Origin: Planctomycetota bacterium
GTDB taxonomy: Bacteria; Planctomycetota; Planctomycetia; Pirellulales; Pirellulaceae
Direction of reading: 5' to 3'
NCBI GenBank assembly: GCA_016872775.1
Contig: VGZA01000016.1
Span: 1-64,000 of the forward strand
Length of the DNA stretch: 64,000 nt
The position numbers and the translations under genes are program-made. Below, piece after piece: positions 9,118 through 17,428 of the stretch. Within the stretch, counting starts at the first letter, position 1. Each line of letters begins with the position of its first letter. The notes under the pieces are model-generated. The model made no database searches and was not told where the DNA came from. It saw nothing but the letters and a program-made list of their open reading frames with translations.

Positions 9118-10080
9118 GTGCAGGCCAAGTTAACGGTCGTGGGCGGTACACACGCCGGCAAGTCGATTCGACCCAAGTTGCCGGCCGTGTTTGGGCGAGG
9201 TCAAGGCGCGACGGTCAAACTGCCGTATGCTCTCGTCAGCCGTCAGCATTGTGAGATCCGCGCCGAGGGCGACCGACTATTTGTGCGCGACCTTGGCTCG
9301 ACCAATGGCACCCTGGTCGACAATCAAAAAATCACCGAAACCGAGTTGCGTTCGGGCTGTACGCTTACGGTCGGAACGGTGACGTTTTCTGTCGAAGCGC
9401 TGGAGTCCCCCAAAGCCGATCCCAAGGGCCGTTTCAGGGTAAACGACGCACGCGGGTCGAAGCGCGGAAAGCGAACCGACAGTCAATCGTCCAGCGACCG
9501 CCATGGGCGTTTGGCGAAGCCGCGTCCAGCAGCACCAGCATCCTCCGACCAATCGGCGGCGCCAACGCCCACAATCGACTTTGCGGCCGTTGCCCCTTCC
9601 GTGGAAGCGGACGCCGACCATCAGCAATCGGATCCGTCGGTCGTACTGCATACCGTCGCCGACAGTTCCATTTCTTCCGATTCGATCCTGTTGAATCCCG
9701 ACAAGTACCTTCCGCCACCCGCAGCAGCGCCGCCGTCGATCCCCCTGCCGTCGCCGTACGCAACGCCGCCGACTTCCCGAACTGTGCCGGTTGCTTCCGT
9801 TCCCGGGCAAACGGGAGCGGCCGCGCCCGTCGCGAAACTGGCAACGATTGTCGGTACGGCCGCGCCGGTGGCGGCTCGTGTCGCAGTTCCCGTGACTTCT
9901 GCGAACGTCAACATCAGATCGGTGGGCAGCCCGGCGATGCCTGCTCCAACCGCAGGCCCCGCGGCCAATGCCAATCCATTATGGCCACCGAACATGCCTG
10001 GCACGGACGCGGAAACCACCGCCAAGCCTGACGACGACGATGACGGTCTGTCGGAGTTCCTGAAGTCACTCCATCGCTGA
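9118..10080 (+). CDS. FHA domain protein with disordered Pro/Ala-rich tail
   Basis: An N-terminal FHA (phosphothreonine-binding) domain covers about residues 1-95. It has the conserved motifs FGRG, SRQHCEI and LGSTNGTLVD. The rest, to residue 320, is rich in Pro, Ala and Ser with an acidic DDDDD cluster near the C-terminus and is probably disordered. FHA domains bind phosphothreonine on partner proteins and often act with Pkn-type Ser/Thr kinases; one such kinase is at 28.9 kb but is not linked in an operon. GTG 9118 is preferred over ATG 9082 because of the GAGGAG site. The gene converges with, and overlaps by 15 bases, the DUF6580 gene. Confidence 0.85.
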   Translation: MQAKLTVVGGTHAGKSIRPKLPAVFGRGQGATVKLPYALVSRQHCEIRAEGDRLFVRDLGSTNGTLVDNQKITETELRSGCTLTVGTVTFSVEALESPKADPKGRFRVNDARGSKRGKRTDSQSSSDRHGRLAKPRPAAPASSDQSAAPTPTIDFAAVAPSVEADADHQQSDPSVVLHTVADSSISSDSILLNPDKYLPPPAAAPPSIPLPSPYATPPTSRTVPVASVPGQTGAAAPVAKLATIVGTAAPVAARVAVPVTSANVNIRSVGSPAMPAPTAGPAANANPLWPPNMPGTDAETTAKPDDDDDGLSEFLKSLHR

Positions 10081-10746
10081 CAATACCGCCGCTCTGTTCG
10101 TCGGCGAATCAGTGCCTGCGGTGGAACGGGATCGCCACTGCATCCAAGCGGCATGCGTCCCAAACGTCGCGCACGCGAAGAAAAGGTCACCGCCAAGCGT
10201 GTATCGGAAAAACGGAAGTGCGTTTACGTAGCAACGGGCCAGCCCCGACAGAGAGCGATCGTAATGCGTGGAAAGGATCCAGCATGCAAAATTCGTGACC
10301 AGGAAGAAGGCGAACGACCCGGCCAGCGAGCAAACCAGCAAGCCAGCGAAAGCCGAACCCAGGCGGAACCGGTCGCCGCTCCTGTGGGAAAACGCGCGCC
10401 GTAAAAATGGGCCGGCGAACACGGGTGCGGCCAGCATCAGATAAACGACGGCCATCAACCGTGGGTCATATCCGCCCAGGATCAGGTCGGATAGCCCCAT
10501 TACCAGGAACGGGACCGCCAATGCCGCCGCGGTTCGCCCCGATCGTGCCGACAACCAGAGTCCGGTCGTATCCGGCTGACCTGTGCCGCACCGCCGGACT
10601 GCAAAGTAATAGCCGGCAAACATACCGAGTGCGGCGACCGGCTTGAAGTTGGGCAGTTCGCGGAATTCGATACGCGCGGCGACTCCCAGCGCTACAAGCA
10701 TCGCCCAGACCGAAAGATCCATTAGCGGCAAACGGTTGCTCTTCAT
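10066..10746 (-). CDS. DUF6580 family putative membrane transport protein
   Basis: A 226-residue polytopic membrane protein with about six hydrophobic segments. Near the N-terminus is the family-like motif LPNFKPVAALGMFAGYYF, followed by a conserved-looking MGLSDLILGGYDPRL loop. DUF6580 proteins resemble substrate-binding (S) components of ECF vitamin transporters. ATG 10746 is chosen because residues upstream of it are not hydrophobic and read through the intergenic region. It lies 58 bases downstream of the DUF4430 gene, in the same direction, so the two probably form an operon. The substrate is unknown. Confidence 0.75.
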   Translation of the reverse strand: MKSNRLPLMDLSVWAMLVALGVAARIEFRELPNFKPVAALGMFAGYYFAVRRCGTGQPDTTGLWLSARSGRTAAALAVPFLVMGLSDLILGGYDPRLMAVVYLMLAAPVFAGPFLRRAFSHRSGDRFRLGSAFAGLLVCSLAGSFAFFLVTNFACWILSTHYDRSLSGLARCYVNALPFFRYTLGGDLFFACATFGTHAAWMQWRSRSTAGTDSPTNRAAVLSAME

Positions 10747-10804
10747 GAAATTCACAGTCGACTCCTGGCACGGGATCCACAATGCGCAACGCGGTAGCCG
10801 AATT

Positions 10805-11212
10805 CTACTTATATTCCGAGAACTTCCACAAGACGACGTCGCCGGCTTCGAGCGGATAGATTGCAAAACTGCGATCTCCCAGCTTGTCGTTGACGCGGAA
10901 GATCCAATTGCGACCGGTCCCTTCGTTTTTCAGATCATCGATTTTGGTCAGAAAGCATGTTGCGCCCGATCCTTGGGACTCATAGCGGATTCCGCGAGGA
11001 TGACGTTGCGCCAGCTTCAGCAGGTCCTCCACCGTCATTTTTTCCTTCCAGTCCAATGCCACAAATCGCTTTTCGAAACCGTCGCCATAGTCGATGGTCA
11101 GGCGAACTGTTGGCTTGGAAGCGGCCGGCTGGTCGACCTCCGCGGAGCGAGCGGACGAAATCAAGAGGAGTGCGAACAGCAAGCAAGCCAGGCTGGACAA
11201 TCGGCGATCCAT
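10805..11212 (-). CDS. Exported DUF4430 domain protein
   Basis: A 135-residue protein with an N-terminal signal peptide (LACLLFALLLISSARSA) followed by one DUF4430 domain. This fold is related to the C-terminal beta-domain of the cobalamin carriers intrinsic factor and transcobalamin. Visible features are LTIDYGDG, TVEDLLKLA, the central FLTKIDDL and WIFRVNDK strands, and the final DVVLWKFSEY. ATG 11212 gives a clean signal peptide; the frame is open to 11278 without a good site. The downstream DUF6580 membrane protein makes a binding-protein/permease relationship plausible but unproven. Confidence 0.75.
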   Translation of the reverse strand: MDRRLSSLACLLFALLLISSARSAEVDQPAASKPTVRLTIDYGDGFEKRFVALDWKEKMTVEDLLKLAQRHPRGIRYESQGSGATCFLTKIDDLKNEGTGRNWIFRVNDKLGDRSFAIYPLEAGDVVLWKFSEYK

Positions 11213-11435
11213 AAGCGGAACTTTCCGTGGCGAGGAGTCGTTGGGCCGGAATGAGGCCCGGGATGCGGAGGATTTCAATCGGTAGGCTCACGATACTCTG
11301 CGGAGCTTGCCGTTGCCAGGGCGGGAGGAGGAGCCAGACCGAGCCACCTATACCGACCCGGCCGTTAGCTGATAGCATTCCTGCTGTCGGCTGCCTTGCT
11401 ACCTGCTGCTTGAATGACGCAAAGGATCGTCGCCA

Positions 11436-13577
11436 ATGGCATCGCCATCTTTGACCCTCTCTTTCCCCCGCGCGGATCTGGCGCAGATTACTTTCGACAC
11501 ACCCGGCAAGAGTGCGAACATCCTGTCCTCATCGGTTCTGGACGAACTGGATGCGATTCTGGACGGTCTGGCGGCGAATACGCAGCTTGCCGGGCTGATC
11601 TTTGTTTCGGGTAAGCCGGGAGTATTCATCGCCGGCGCCGACTTACGGGAATTTGTCGCCGCCATGCCGACGATTACGGAAGCGGAGACGTACCGATTAT
11701 GTCGACGGGGGCAGCAGCTGTTCGCTCGACTCAGCCAGGTTCCCTTTGTGACCGTCGCGGCCATCGGAGGGACTTGCCTGGGAGGTGGCGCGGAGCTGGC
11801 TTGTTGGTGCGACCGTCGCGTGATGAGTACGCACGATCGCTGCGAGTTGGGATTGCCGGAAGTGAAGCTGGGCTTGATTCCGGGATGGGGCGGCACGGCA
11901 CGCGTGCCGCGGATCGCGGGACTTGCGAATGCGATCGAACTGATCACCGGCGGAGAGCCCCTGGATGCTCGTTCCGCATACCAGTGGGGACTGGCCGACG
12001 ATCTGGTGCCTGCCGAGCGCCTAATGGCGGCGGCGCAGCGGATGGTTGACGACGAGAAGTCGTCGGGGAAATTCCTGCGCGACCGCGAGCGATGGAGTCG
12101 ACCGATCGCGATCGATGCGACAGAACTTGCCTATCTGTCGGCGGCCGCATCGGCGACGATACAACAGCAAACCAAGGGGGCCTATCCGGCTCCGATCGCG
12201 GCCTTGGAACTGATGATCGAGGCATCCTCCGATCCACTCGAGACCGCCTGTGACAAGGAAGCGCAGCGGATGTCGACGCTGTTTGGGTCGCCGGTGAACA
12301 AGGCGTTGTTGAACGTCTTCTTCCTCAACGATCGTATCAAGCGAGACAGCGGCATCGCCGGAACGGAGACTGCGCCGAGAACGATTTCCCACGTCGGGAT
12401 CATCGGTGCCGGGATCATGGGTAGCGGTATTGCGGCGGCGCACGTCAAACGGGGCGTCGCCACACGTTTGACCGATGCCGACAAGAACGCTCTTGCCAAA
12501 GGCGATCGGGCCATCTTTGACGAAGTCGCGTACAACAGGAAAGCCAAAGGGCCTGATCTGCAGAAGGCGCTGCAAGCGACGCCGCTGCTGCAATGCACCC
12601 AGGATCTCATGGAACTCGCGCATTGCGACCTGGTAGTGGAAGCGGTCGTTGAAAATGCCGACGTGAAGCGCCAGGTCTATTCCAGACTGGAGCCATTACT
12701 TGGCGAAAACGGGCTGCTGGCCTCAAACACTTCCACGATTCCGATTAGCAGTCTGGCGAACGGATTGAAACGTCCCGATCGCTTCTGCGGCCTGCACTTC
12801 TTCAATCCGGTGCGGCGGATGCAGCTGGTCGAGGTGATTCGCGGGCGTGAAACGAGCGACGAGACCGTGGCGACGTTGGTGGCGCACGCAAAACGGATCG
12901 GCAAGCTGCCCATCGTCGTGCGCGACGGACCGGGCTTCCTGGTCAACCGCCTGTTGAGTCCGTACATGAACGAAGCGCTGCACCTGTTGACCGAGGGGAT
13001 TGAACTCCGGGAGATCGATCGCGCTGCCAGGTGGTTCGGGATGCCGATGGGCCCAATCGCACTCTACGATATGGTCGGGATCGATACCGCATTCTACGCG
13101 GGACGCACGATGTGGGAAGCGTTTCCCGATCGCGTGATCGCGTCACCGATCCTCCCGGCGTTGATCCGGAAACAACGGCTGGGACAGAAATCGGGAAAAG
13201 GCTTCTATTCGTACCAGAACCGCAAAGGTGTGCCGCAGTCCGACCCGGAAATGTCGCAACTGCTGGAACCCTACTGCCAGCCGACACGCACCCTGCCGCG
13301 CGAAACGCTGGTCGATCGCCTGATCCTGCCGATGTTGCTGGAAGCGACTCGCGCGCTTTCCGAAGCGGTTGTACGCGATCCGCGCGACGTCGATTTCGGA
13401 CTGATCTTCGGACTAGGTTTCCCGGCCTACCGCGGCGGCCTGCTGTTCGACCTGGACAAAGAAGGTCCGCGGCGGATTCTGGAACGGCTGCGGCCCTATG
13501 AAGCACTGGGAAGTCGATTTCAGCCAACATCGTACTTGCGTCAGTTAGCCGATCGCGACCAGCGGTTTTATCAGTGA
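11436..13577 (+). CDS. fadJ: Fatty-acid oxidation multifunctional alpha subunit (enoyl-CoA hydratase / 3-hydroxyacyl-CoA dehydrogenase)
   Basis: This 713-residue protein has the FadB/FadJ architecture. An N-terminal crotonase domain spans about residues 1-190, with FIAGADLREF and GGTCLGGGAELACW forming the oxyanion hole and LPEVKLGLIPGWGG carrying a catalytic glutamate. An NAD-binding 3-hydroxyacyl-CoA dehydrogenase domain follows from about residue 319 (GIIGAGIMGSGIA), then the C-terminal dehydrogenase domains (HFFNPVRRMQLVEV, DGPGFLVNRLL). It hydrates trans-2-enoyl-CoA and oxidises the 3-hydroxyacyl-CoA in the cytoplasm. The thiolase gene starts ten bases after the stop, so the two form a fadJI/fadBA-type operon. 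Whether it acts aerobically (FadB) or anaerobically (FadJ) cannot be decided. Confidence 0.93.
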   Translation: MASPSLTLSFPRADLAQITFDTPGKSANILSSSVLDELDAILDGLAANTQLAGLIFVSGKPGVFIAGADLREFVAAMPTITEAETYRLCRRGQQLFARLSQVPFVTVAAIGGTCLGGGAELACWCDRRVMSTHDRCELGLPEVKLGLIPGWGGTARVPRIAGLANAIELITGGEPLDARSAYQWGLADDLVPAERLMAAAQRMVDDEKSSGKFLRDRERWSRPIAIDATELAYLSAAASATIQQQTKGAYPAPIAALELMIEASSDPLETACDKEAQRMSTLFGSPVNKALLNVFFLNDRIKRDSGIAGTETAPRTISHVGIIGAGIMGSGIAAAHVKRGVATRLTDADKNALAKGDRAIFDEVAYNRKAKGPDLQKALQATPLLQCTQDLMELAHCDLVVEAVVENADVKRQVYSRLEPLLGENGLLASNTSTIPISSLANGLKRPDRFCGLHFFNPVRRMQLVEVIRGRETSDETVATLVAHAKRIGKLPIVVRDGPGFLVNRLLSPYMNEALHLLTEGIELREIDRAARWFGMPMGPIALYDMVGIDTAFYAGRTMWEAFPDRVIASPILPALIRKQRLGQKSGKGFYSYQNRKGVPQSDPEMSQLLEPYCQPTRTLPRETLVDRLILPMLLEATRALSEAVVRDPRDVDFGLIFGLGFPAYRGGLLFDLDKEGPRRILERLRPYEALGSRFQPTSYLRQLADRDQRFYQ

Positions 13578-13587
13578 GGTTGCAATC

Positions 13588-14745
13588 ATGGAACGAGCGG
13601 TAATCGTGGATGCGGTACGGACGGGAATCGGCCGCGCGCACAAGGACCGTGGGTATTTTCGCGATGTTCGCGGCGACGATCTGGCGGTGGCATCGGTTCG
13701 AGCATTGGTGGAACGGACGGGAATCGACCCCGCTGCGATCGAGGATCTGATTCTTGGCAACACCCAGCAGACATTGGAACACGGGCTGAATGCCGCGCGT
13801 ACGGTAGGGCTGATGGCAGGCGCGGCGATCACAACGGGCGGCGCGACGGTCAATCGGCTTTGCGGCTCCAGCCTGCAGGCGCTGCATCAAGCGGTTCACG
13901 CGATCATGGCGGGTGCCGAGGACATTCAGATCGCCGGCGGATTCGAGCATATGCATCACGTTCCGATGGACCATGGACTCGACCTGAACCCGCGTCTCTT
14001 TCATCGCACTTCGAAAGCCGCCCTGCATATGGGGGCGACTGCCGAATTTCTCGCGCAGTCCCTGGGGATCACTCGCCGCGAGCAGGACGAATTCGCACTG
14101 CGCAGCCATCAGCGGGCGTCGCAAGCGCGGGAAATGGGCGCGTTTGCCAAAGAGATCGTCGGGGTTCAGGGACGAGACGAGGAAGGGAATCTGTTCTGTG
14201 TGCGGCACGATCAGTGCATACGCGACGATGCAACTATCGACGCGTTGGCCGCACTCGAACCGGCATTCCTGCCGGGCATCGGAAGCGTGACCGCGGGAAA
14301 CAGTTCACCGTTGAACGACGGTGCCGCGGCGATGCTTGTCATGTCGGACTCGCGAGCCCGGGAATTGGGCCTGCGGCCACTCGTCCGCGTGCGTGCTACC
14401 GCCGTCTCCGGAATCGCGCCGGCAACGATGGGATTGGGACCGGTCCCCGCAACCGAGAAAGCGCTGCGACGCGCCGGAATGACGCTCAAGGATGTGGGAC
14501 GGATCGAGTTGAACGAGGCGTTCGCGGTGCAGGTTCTGGCGTGTCTGCGGGAACTGAAAGCCGATCCGGAACAGGTTAACGTACGAGGCGGATCGATCGC
14601 ACTCGGCCATCCGCTGGGCGCCAGCGGCGCCCGGATCATGACAACGCTCATCCATACCATGATCGATCAGGATGTCGAAGTCGGCCTGGCCACCATGTGT
14701 ATCGGATTGGGGCAGGGAATCGCGACAATTGTCGAGAGGGTCTGA
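13588..14745 (+). CDS. fadA: Acetyl-CoA C-acyltransferase (3-ketoacyl-CoA thiolase)
   Basis: A 385-residue thiolase. Active-site residues are visible: Cys92 in NRLCGSS (acyl-enzyme nucleophile), the NEAFA motif near residue 312, His in GHPLGASGAR near residue 340, and the C-terminal CIGLGQG with the second catalytic cysteine. The start is supported by GAGGT just upstream. It cleaves 3-ketoacyl-CoA with CoA to acetyl-CoA and a shortened acyl-CoA, completing the cycle begun by the preceding alpha subunit. The sequence is closer to FadA/FadI than to the biosynthetic AtoB type because of its pairing with the multifunctional subunit. The protein should be cytoplasmic and form an alpha2-beta2 complex. 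Confidence 0.93.
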   Translation: MERAVIVDAVRTGIGRAHKDRGYFRDVRGDDLAVASVRALVERTGIDPAAIEDLILGNTQQTLEHGLNAARTVGLMAGAAITTGGATVNRLCGSSLQALHQAVHAIMAGAEDIQIAGGFEHMHHVPMDHGLDLNPRLFHRTSKAALHMGATAEFLAQSLGITRREQDEFALRSHQRASQAREMGAFAKEIVGVQGRDEEGNLFCVRHDQCIRDDATIDALAALEPAFLPGIGSVTAGNSSPLNDGAAAMLVMSDSRARELGLRPLVRVRATAVSGIAPATMGLGPVPATEKALRRAGMTLKDVGRIELNEAFAVQVLACLRELKADPEQVNVRGGSIALGHPLGASGARIMTTLIHTMIDQDVEVGLATMCIGLGQGIATIVERV

Positions 14746-14837
14746 GGGCGGAAGGTCAATCCGGCGCCCCGTCGCCGGTCTACTTTCATTCCGCTGAAAA
14801 TCGGCAAAAATGGTCCCCAAGCAACCCTGGAGCATCT

Positions 14838-15173
14838 ATGACTGTTTTCAAGAAGATCATCGATCGTCAGATTCCGGCCGACATTGTCTTCGAGGATGCG
14901 GAATGCCTCGCGTTCCGCGACATTCAGCCGCAAGCGCCGACGCATCTGCTGGTGATTCCCAAACGGGAAATCCGTTCGCTGGCGGAATCGCAGCCGTCCG
15001 ACTCCGCTCTGCTCGGGCACCTCTTGCGCGTCGCCGCCGAGTTGGCGACCAGGCTGGGACTCGACAACGGCTATCGCGTCGTGATCAACACGGGTGCTGA
15101 CGGAGGCCAATCGGTCGATCATTTGCACCTGCACCTGTTGGGTGGTCGGCCGCTGCGATGGCCGCCAGGCTGA
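14838..15173 (+). CDS. HIT family protein (HinT-like purine nucleoside phosphoramidase)
   Basis: A 111-residue protein that matches the usual length of HinT. It contains the start FKKIIDRQIPADIVFED and, near the C-terminus, the histidine-triad motif HLHLHLLGG. The family hydrolyses AMP-lysine or AMP-morpholidate-type phosphoramidates in the cytoplasm. ATG 14838 is chosen because GGAG lies about seven bases before it and because homologues start at this point; the frame is open to 14697 with no family similarity. It follows the thiolase by 92 bases and could be co-transcribed with the beta-oxidation genes, but no functional link is implied. Confidence 0.9.
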   Translation: MTVFKKIIDRQIPADIVFEDAECLAFRDIQPQAPTHLLVIPKREIRSLAESQPSDSALLGHLLRVAAELATRLGLDNGYRVVINTGADGGQSVDHLHLHLLGGRPLRWPPG

Positions 15174-15298
15174 CGACGCGGGGACTGCCTCGTTTCACAC
15201 GGTGTCGCTTCGGAAATTGCCCACCCCACCATTCACTGCGTTTCCAGTTGTAATCGCTTCAAATCCAGCGGCGTCGGGCAACCACGCCATTCCCAACT

Positions 15299-16234
15299 AT
15301 GACGAATCCATTTCAAGGTGTGTGGCCGGCGATGTTGACTCCCCTGGACGACCAGGGAAGTCCGGCGCTGGGCGAGCTCGAAAAGCTGGTCGAACTGTTC
15401 ATCGAGCAGCAATTGGACGGCATCTACTTGCTCGGCTCGACCGGCCAAGGTCCGTTACTGTCGTTGGTGGATCGGCAGGCGGTTGCCGAGTGCGTGTTGC
15501 GAACCGCGTCGAGCCGAATTCCGGTGATGGTCCATGTCGGGGCAATCACCACCGATCAGGCGCTGCACCTGGCCGTACACGCCAAGCTTCACGGGGCCGC
15601 GGCAATTTCCAGCGTCTCTCCGATCTACTACAACCCGGGGGTCGACGCGATTTTTGAACATTATCGGCGGATCGGCACCGCGGGCGAACTTCCTTTTTTT
15701 GTCTATCACCTGAGTGCCGTGAACAATCTTCGGTTACGCGGAGGCGAATACGTCGATCGGCTGCTTCAGATCCCGAACGTGGCCGGGATGAAATTCACCG
15801 ACCACGACCTGTTTCAACTGGGCTTGCTATGCGGCTATGCGGGCGACCGCTTGCGGATTTTCAGCGGTGCCGACGAGCTGATCTGCCAGGCTGCGGTCAG
15901 CGGCGCGTGCGGCGCAATCGGGACCTTCTACAATATCTGGGGGCCGACTTGCCAGAATGTGCGCCGTGCCTTTGCCGCGGGCGCGATCGAGACCGGTACG
16001 CGGTTCATGCGGGTGTTTCAAAAGTCGATCGACGAAATCCTGAACTCCCACGGTATCTGGTCGTTTTTGCGCGCGGCGATGGAAATCAAGTATCACATTC
16101 ATCTAGGTCCCAGCCTTCCACCCCTGGGTACCGCGGATAGTCCTTGGCCGCGACGAACCGTCGAACGCATTCTGGAGGCGGTCGATCGGGCGGCCGATGA
16201 TGGGGATGCCGCCGAGAGTCATCCGGCCTCTTGA
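15299..16234 (+). CDS. DapA/NanA family class I aldolase or dehydratase
   Basis: A 311-residue TIM-barrel protein of the dihydrodipicolinate synthase/N-acetylneuraminate lyase family. Key residues are visible: the substrate-binding GSTGQG motif near residues 47-52, Tyr136 in VYHLS and the Schiff-base Lys165 in GMKFTDH. It lacks genomic partners for lysine synthesis and its C-terminal half is not obviously DapA. A sugar-acid lyase (N-acetylneuraminate, 2-keto-3-deoxygluconate or similar) is at least as likely as lysine synthesis. It stands alone, and its stop faces the Kelch-like gene 34 bases away. Confidence 0.88.
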   Translation: MTNPFQGVWPAMLTPLDDQGSPALGELEKLVELFIEQQLDGIYLLGSTGQGPLLSLVDRQAVAECVLRTASSRIPVMVHVGAITTDQALHLAVHAKLHGAAAISSVSPIYYNPGVDAIFEHYRRIGTAGELPFFVYHLSAVNNLRLRGGEYVDRLLQIPNVAGMKFTDHDLFQLGLLCGYAGDRLRIFSGADELICQAAVSGACGAIGTFYNIWGPTCQNVRRAFAAGAIETGTRFMRVFQKSIDEILNSHGIWSFLRAAMEIKYHIHLGPSLPPLGTADSPWPRRTVERILEAVDRAADDGDAAESHPAS

Positions 16235-16268
16235 TCGGTCGATGCCCGATCATCGACGCGCACTCGGT

Positions 16269-17345
16269 TCAGTTTTTCCTGCGAACCAGACGCCATACGT
16301 CGCTGGTCATGTTGTTCCCCGCCACGACCCACAGGCTGCCGTCGTGGACAAAAATGCTTGAGGCATGACGAGTCGCCCAGGGAGTTCCGGCCAGTTCGGT
16401 CCAATGCTCACCATCGGCCGAGTACCAGACATCCTTTCGATTTCCGCCGTCTTTGTGATAGCCTTCCAGAACCCAGAGGCGATCGTCGAACACCGCGACA
16501 TCGTGGTATTGCCGAGGATGCCAAGGGGCGTGCTCGGTGTGCTGTTTCCAGACGCGACCGTCGGCGGAACTCCAGACGTCGTTATAGAACAGTCGCATCG
16601 GCCGATTTACCGTGTCGTACGTTCCGCCGCCGAGAATCCAGATTTGATCTTGAAATACGGCACTGCCGCCAATCATGCCGCGCTGCGCCCAGGCAGGTTC
16701 CGTCAACGGTACCTGCGTCCAGTTCACGCCGTCAACCGAATTCCAGACGTCGCGATAAAACCGATCTTCGGCTTGAGCGAAAGGCGGGATCGTCTGGCCC
16801 CCGATCACCCAGATCTTTCCCTGGTGCGCGACGGTATAATGCAGCGCACGCGGACCCCAAGGTACCGGCTTGTCACGGTTCACGAGCGTCCATTGTTTGC
16901 CGTCGCTGGAATTCCAGACGTCGAAATGATAGTGACGTTGATTCACGTCGCCGCCGACGATCCAGAGCTTGTCCTGCAGCACGACGTACCCGGCCGTATG
17001 GCGGCCTTCCCAGTCGGCGTTAGCGTCAAAGGACGAATCCAGAAAGGTGTTGGGTTTGTCGAGTCGCCAGTTAAGGCCGTCGATGGAACTCCAGACTTCG
17101 TTGTTGCAGATCCGGGGAAAATGCACTTTGTCGCCGGGGTTCCAGCCGCCGAGAAAGTACATTCGCCCGCGCAGCACCAGTGCGCCAGCGCCGTCGCGAG
17201 GAGCGAATTCCGCTTTGGCGGTGACCAGTTTCCATTCGTACGGCGCTTCGTCGCCACACTCGGCAATGATCGGGATACAACATGCCGCCAGCAGAATCGC
17301 TGCCAGGGACGTTTTTTGCCACAGCCATTCGCACGTAACGGGCAT
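16269..17345 (-). CDS. Exported Kelch-like beta-propeller protein
   Basis: A 358-residue protein starting with a signal peptide (TSLAAILLAACCIPIIAEC). The body is a repeat of about 50-60 residues with the pattern DVWNSSDGKQW, DVWNSVDGVNW, DVWSSADGRVW, DVWYSADGEHW, alternating with LWIVGG or IWVIGG strands. This is a galactose-oxidase/Kelch-type propeller of about six blades without a recognisable catalytic centre. ATG 17345 is chosen because everything upstream lacks signal-peptide character and the frame there overlaps the divergent gene's leader. The role is unknown; an extracellular binding protein is the simplest guess. Confidence 0.8.
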   Translation of the reverse strand: MPVTCEWLWQKTSLAAILLAACCIPIIAECGDEAPYEWKLVTAKAEFAPRDGAGALVLRGRMYFLGGWNPGDKVHFPRICNNEVWSSIDGLNWRLDKPNTFLDSSFDANADWEGRHTAGYVVLQDKLWIVGGDVNQRHYHFDVWNSSDGKQWTLVNRDKPVPWGPRALHYTVAHQGKIWVIGGQTIPPFAQAEDRFYRDVWNSVDGVNWTQVPLTEPAWAQRGMIGGSAVFQDQIWILGGGTYDTVNRPMRLFYNDVWSSADGRVWKQHTEHAPWHPRQYHDVAVFDDRLWVLEGYHKDGGNRKDVWYSADGEHWTELAGTPWATRHASSIFVHDGSLWVVAGNNMTSDVWRLVRRKN

Positions 17346-17428
17346 CAGAATTACTCCACATCGGGTTTCCGTGTCGCGCCGATTGTAGCACAATACTCTC
17401 CGAATCCCAGCGTTCCAGGAGAACCCGC

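Noticed and set aside
11213-11435. Cobalamin riboswitch upstream of the DUF4430 gene
   Set aside because: I looked for the B12 box and the conserved core in the minus-strand leader and found no match.
15299-16234. Assignment of this gene as dapA
   Set aside because: The active-site Tyr and Lys are common to the whole family and there is no lysine-pathway neighbour.
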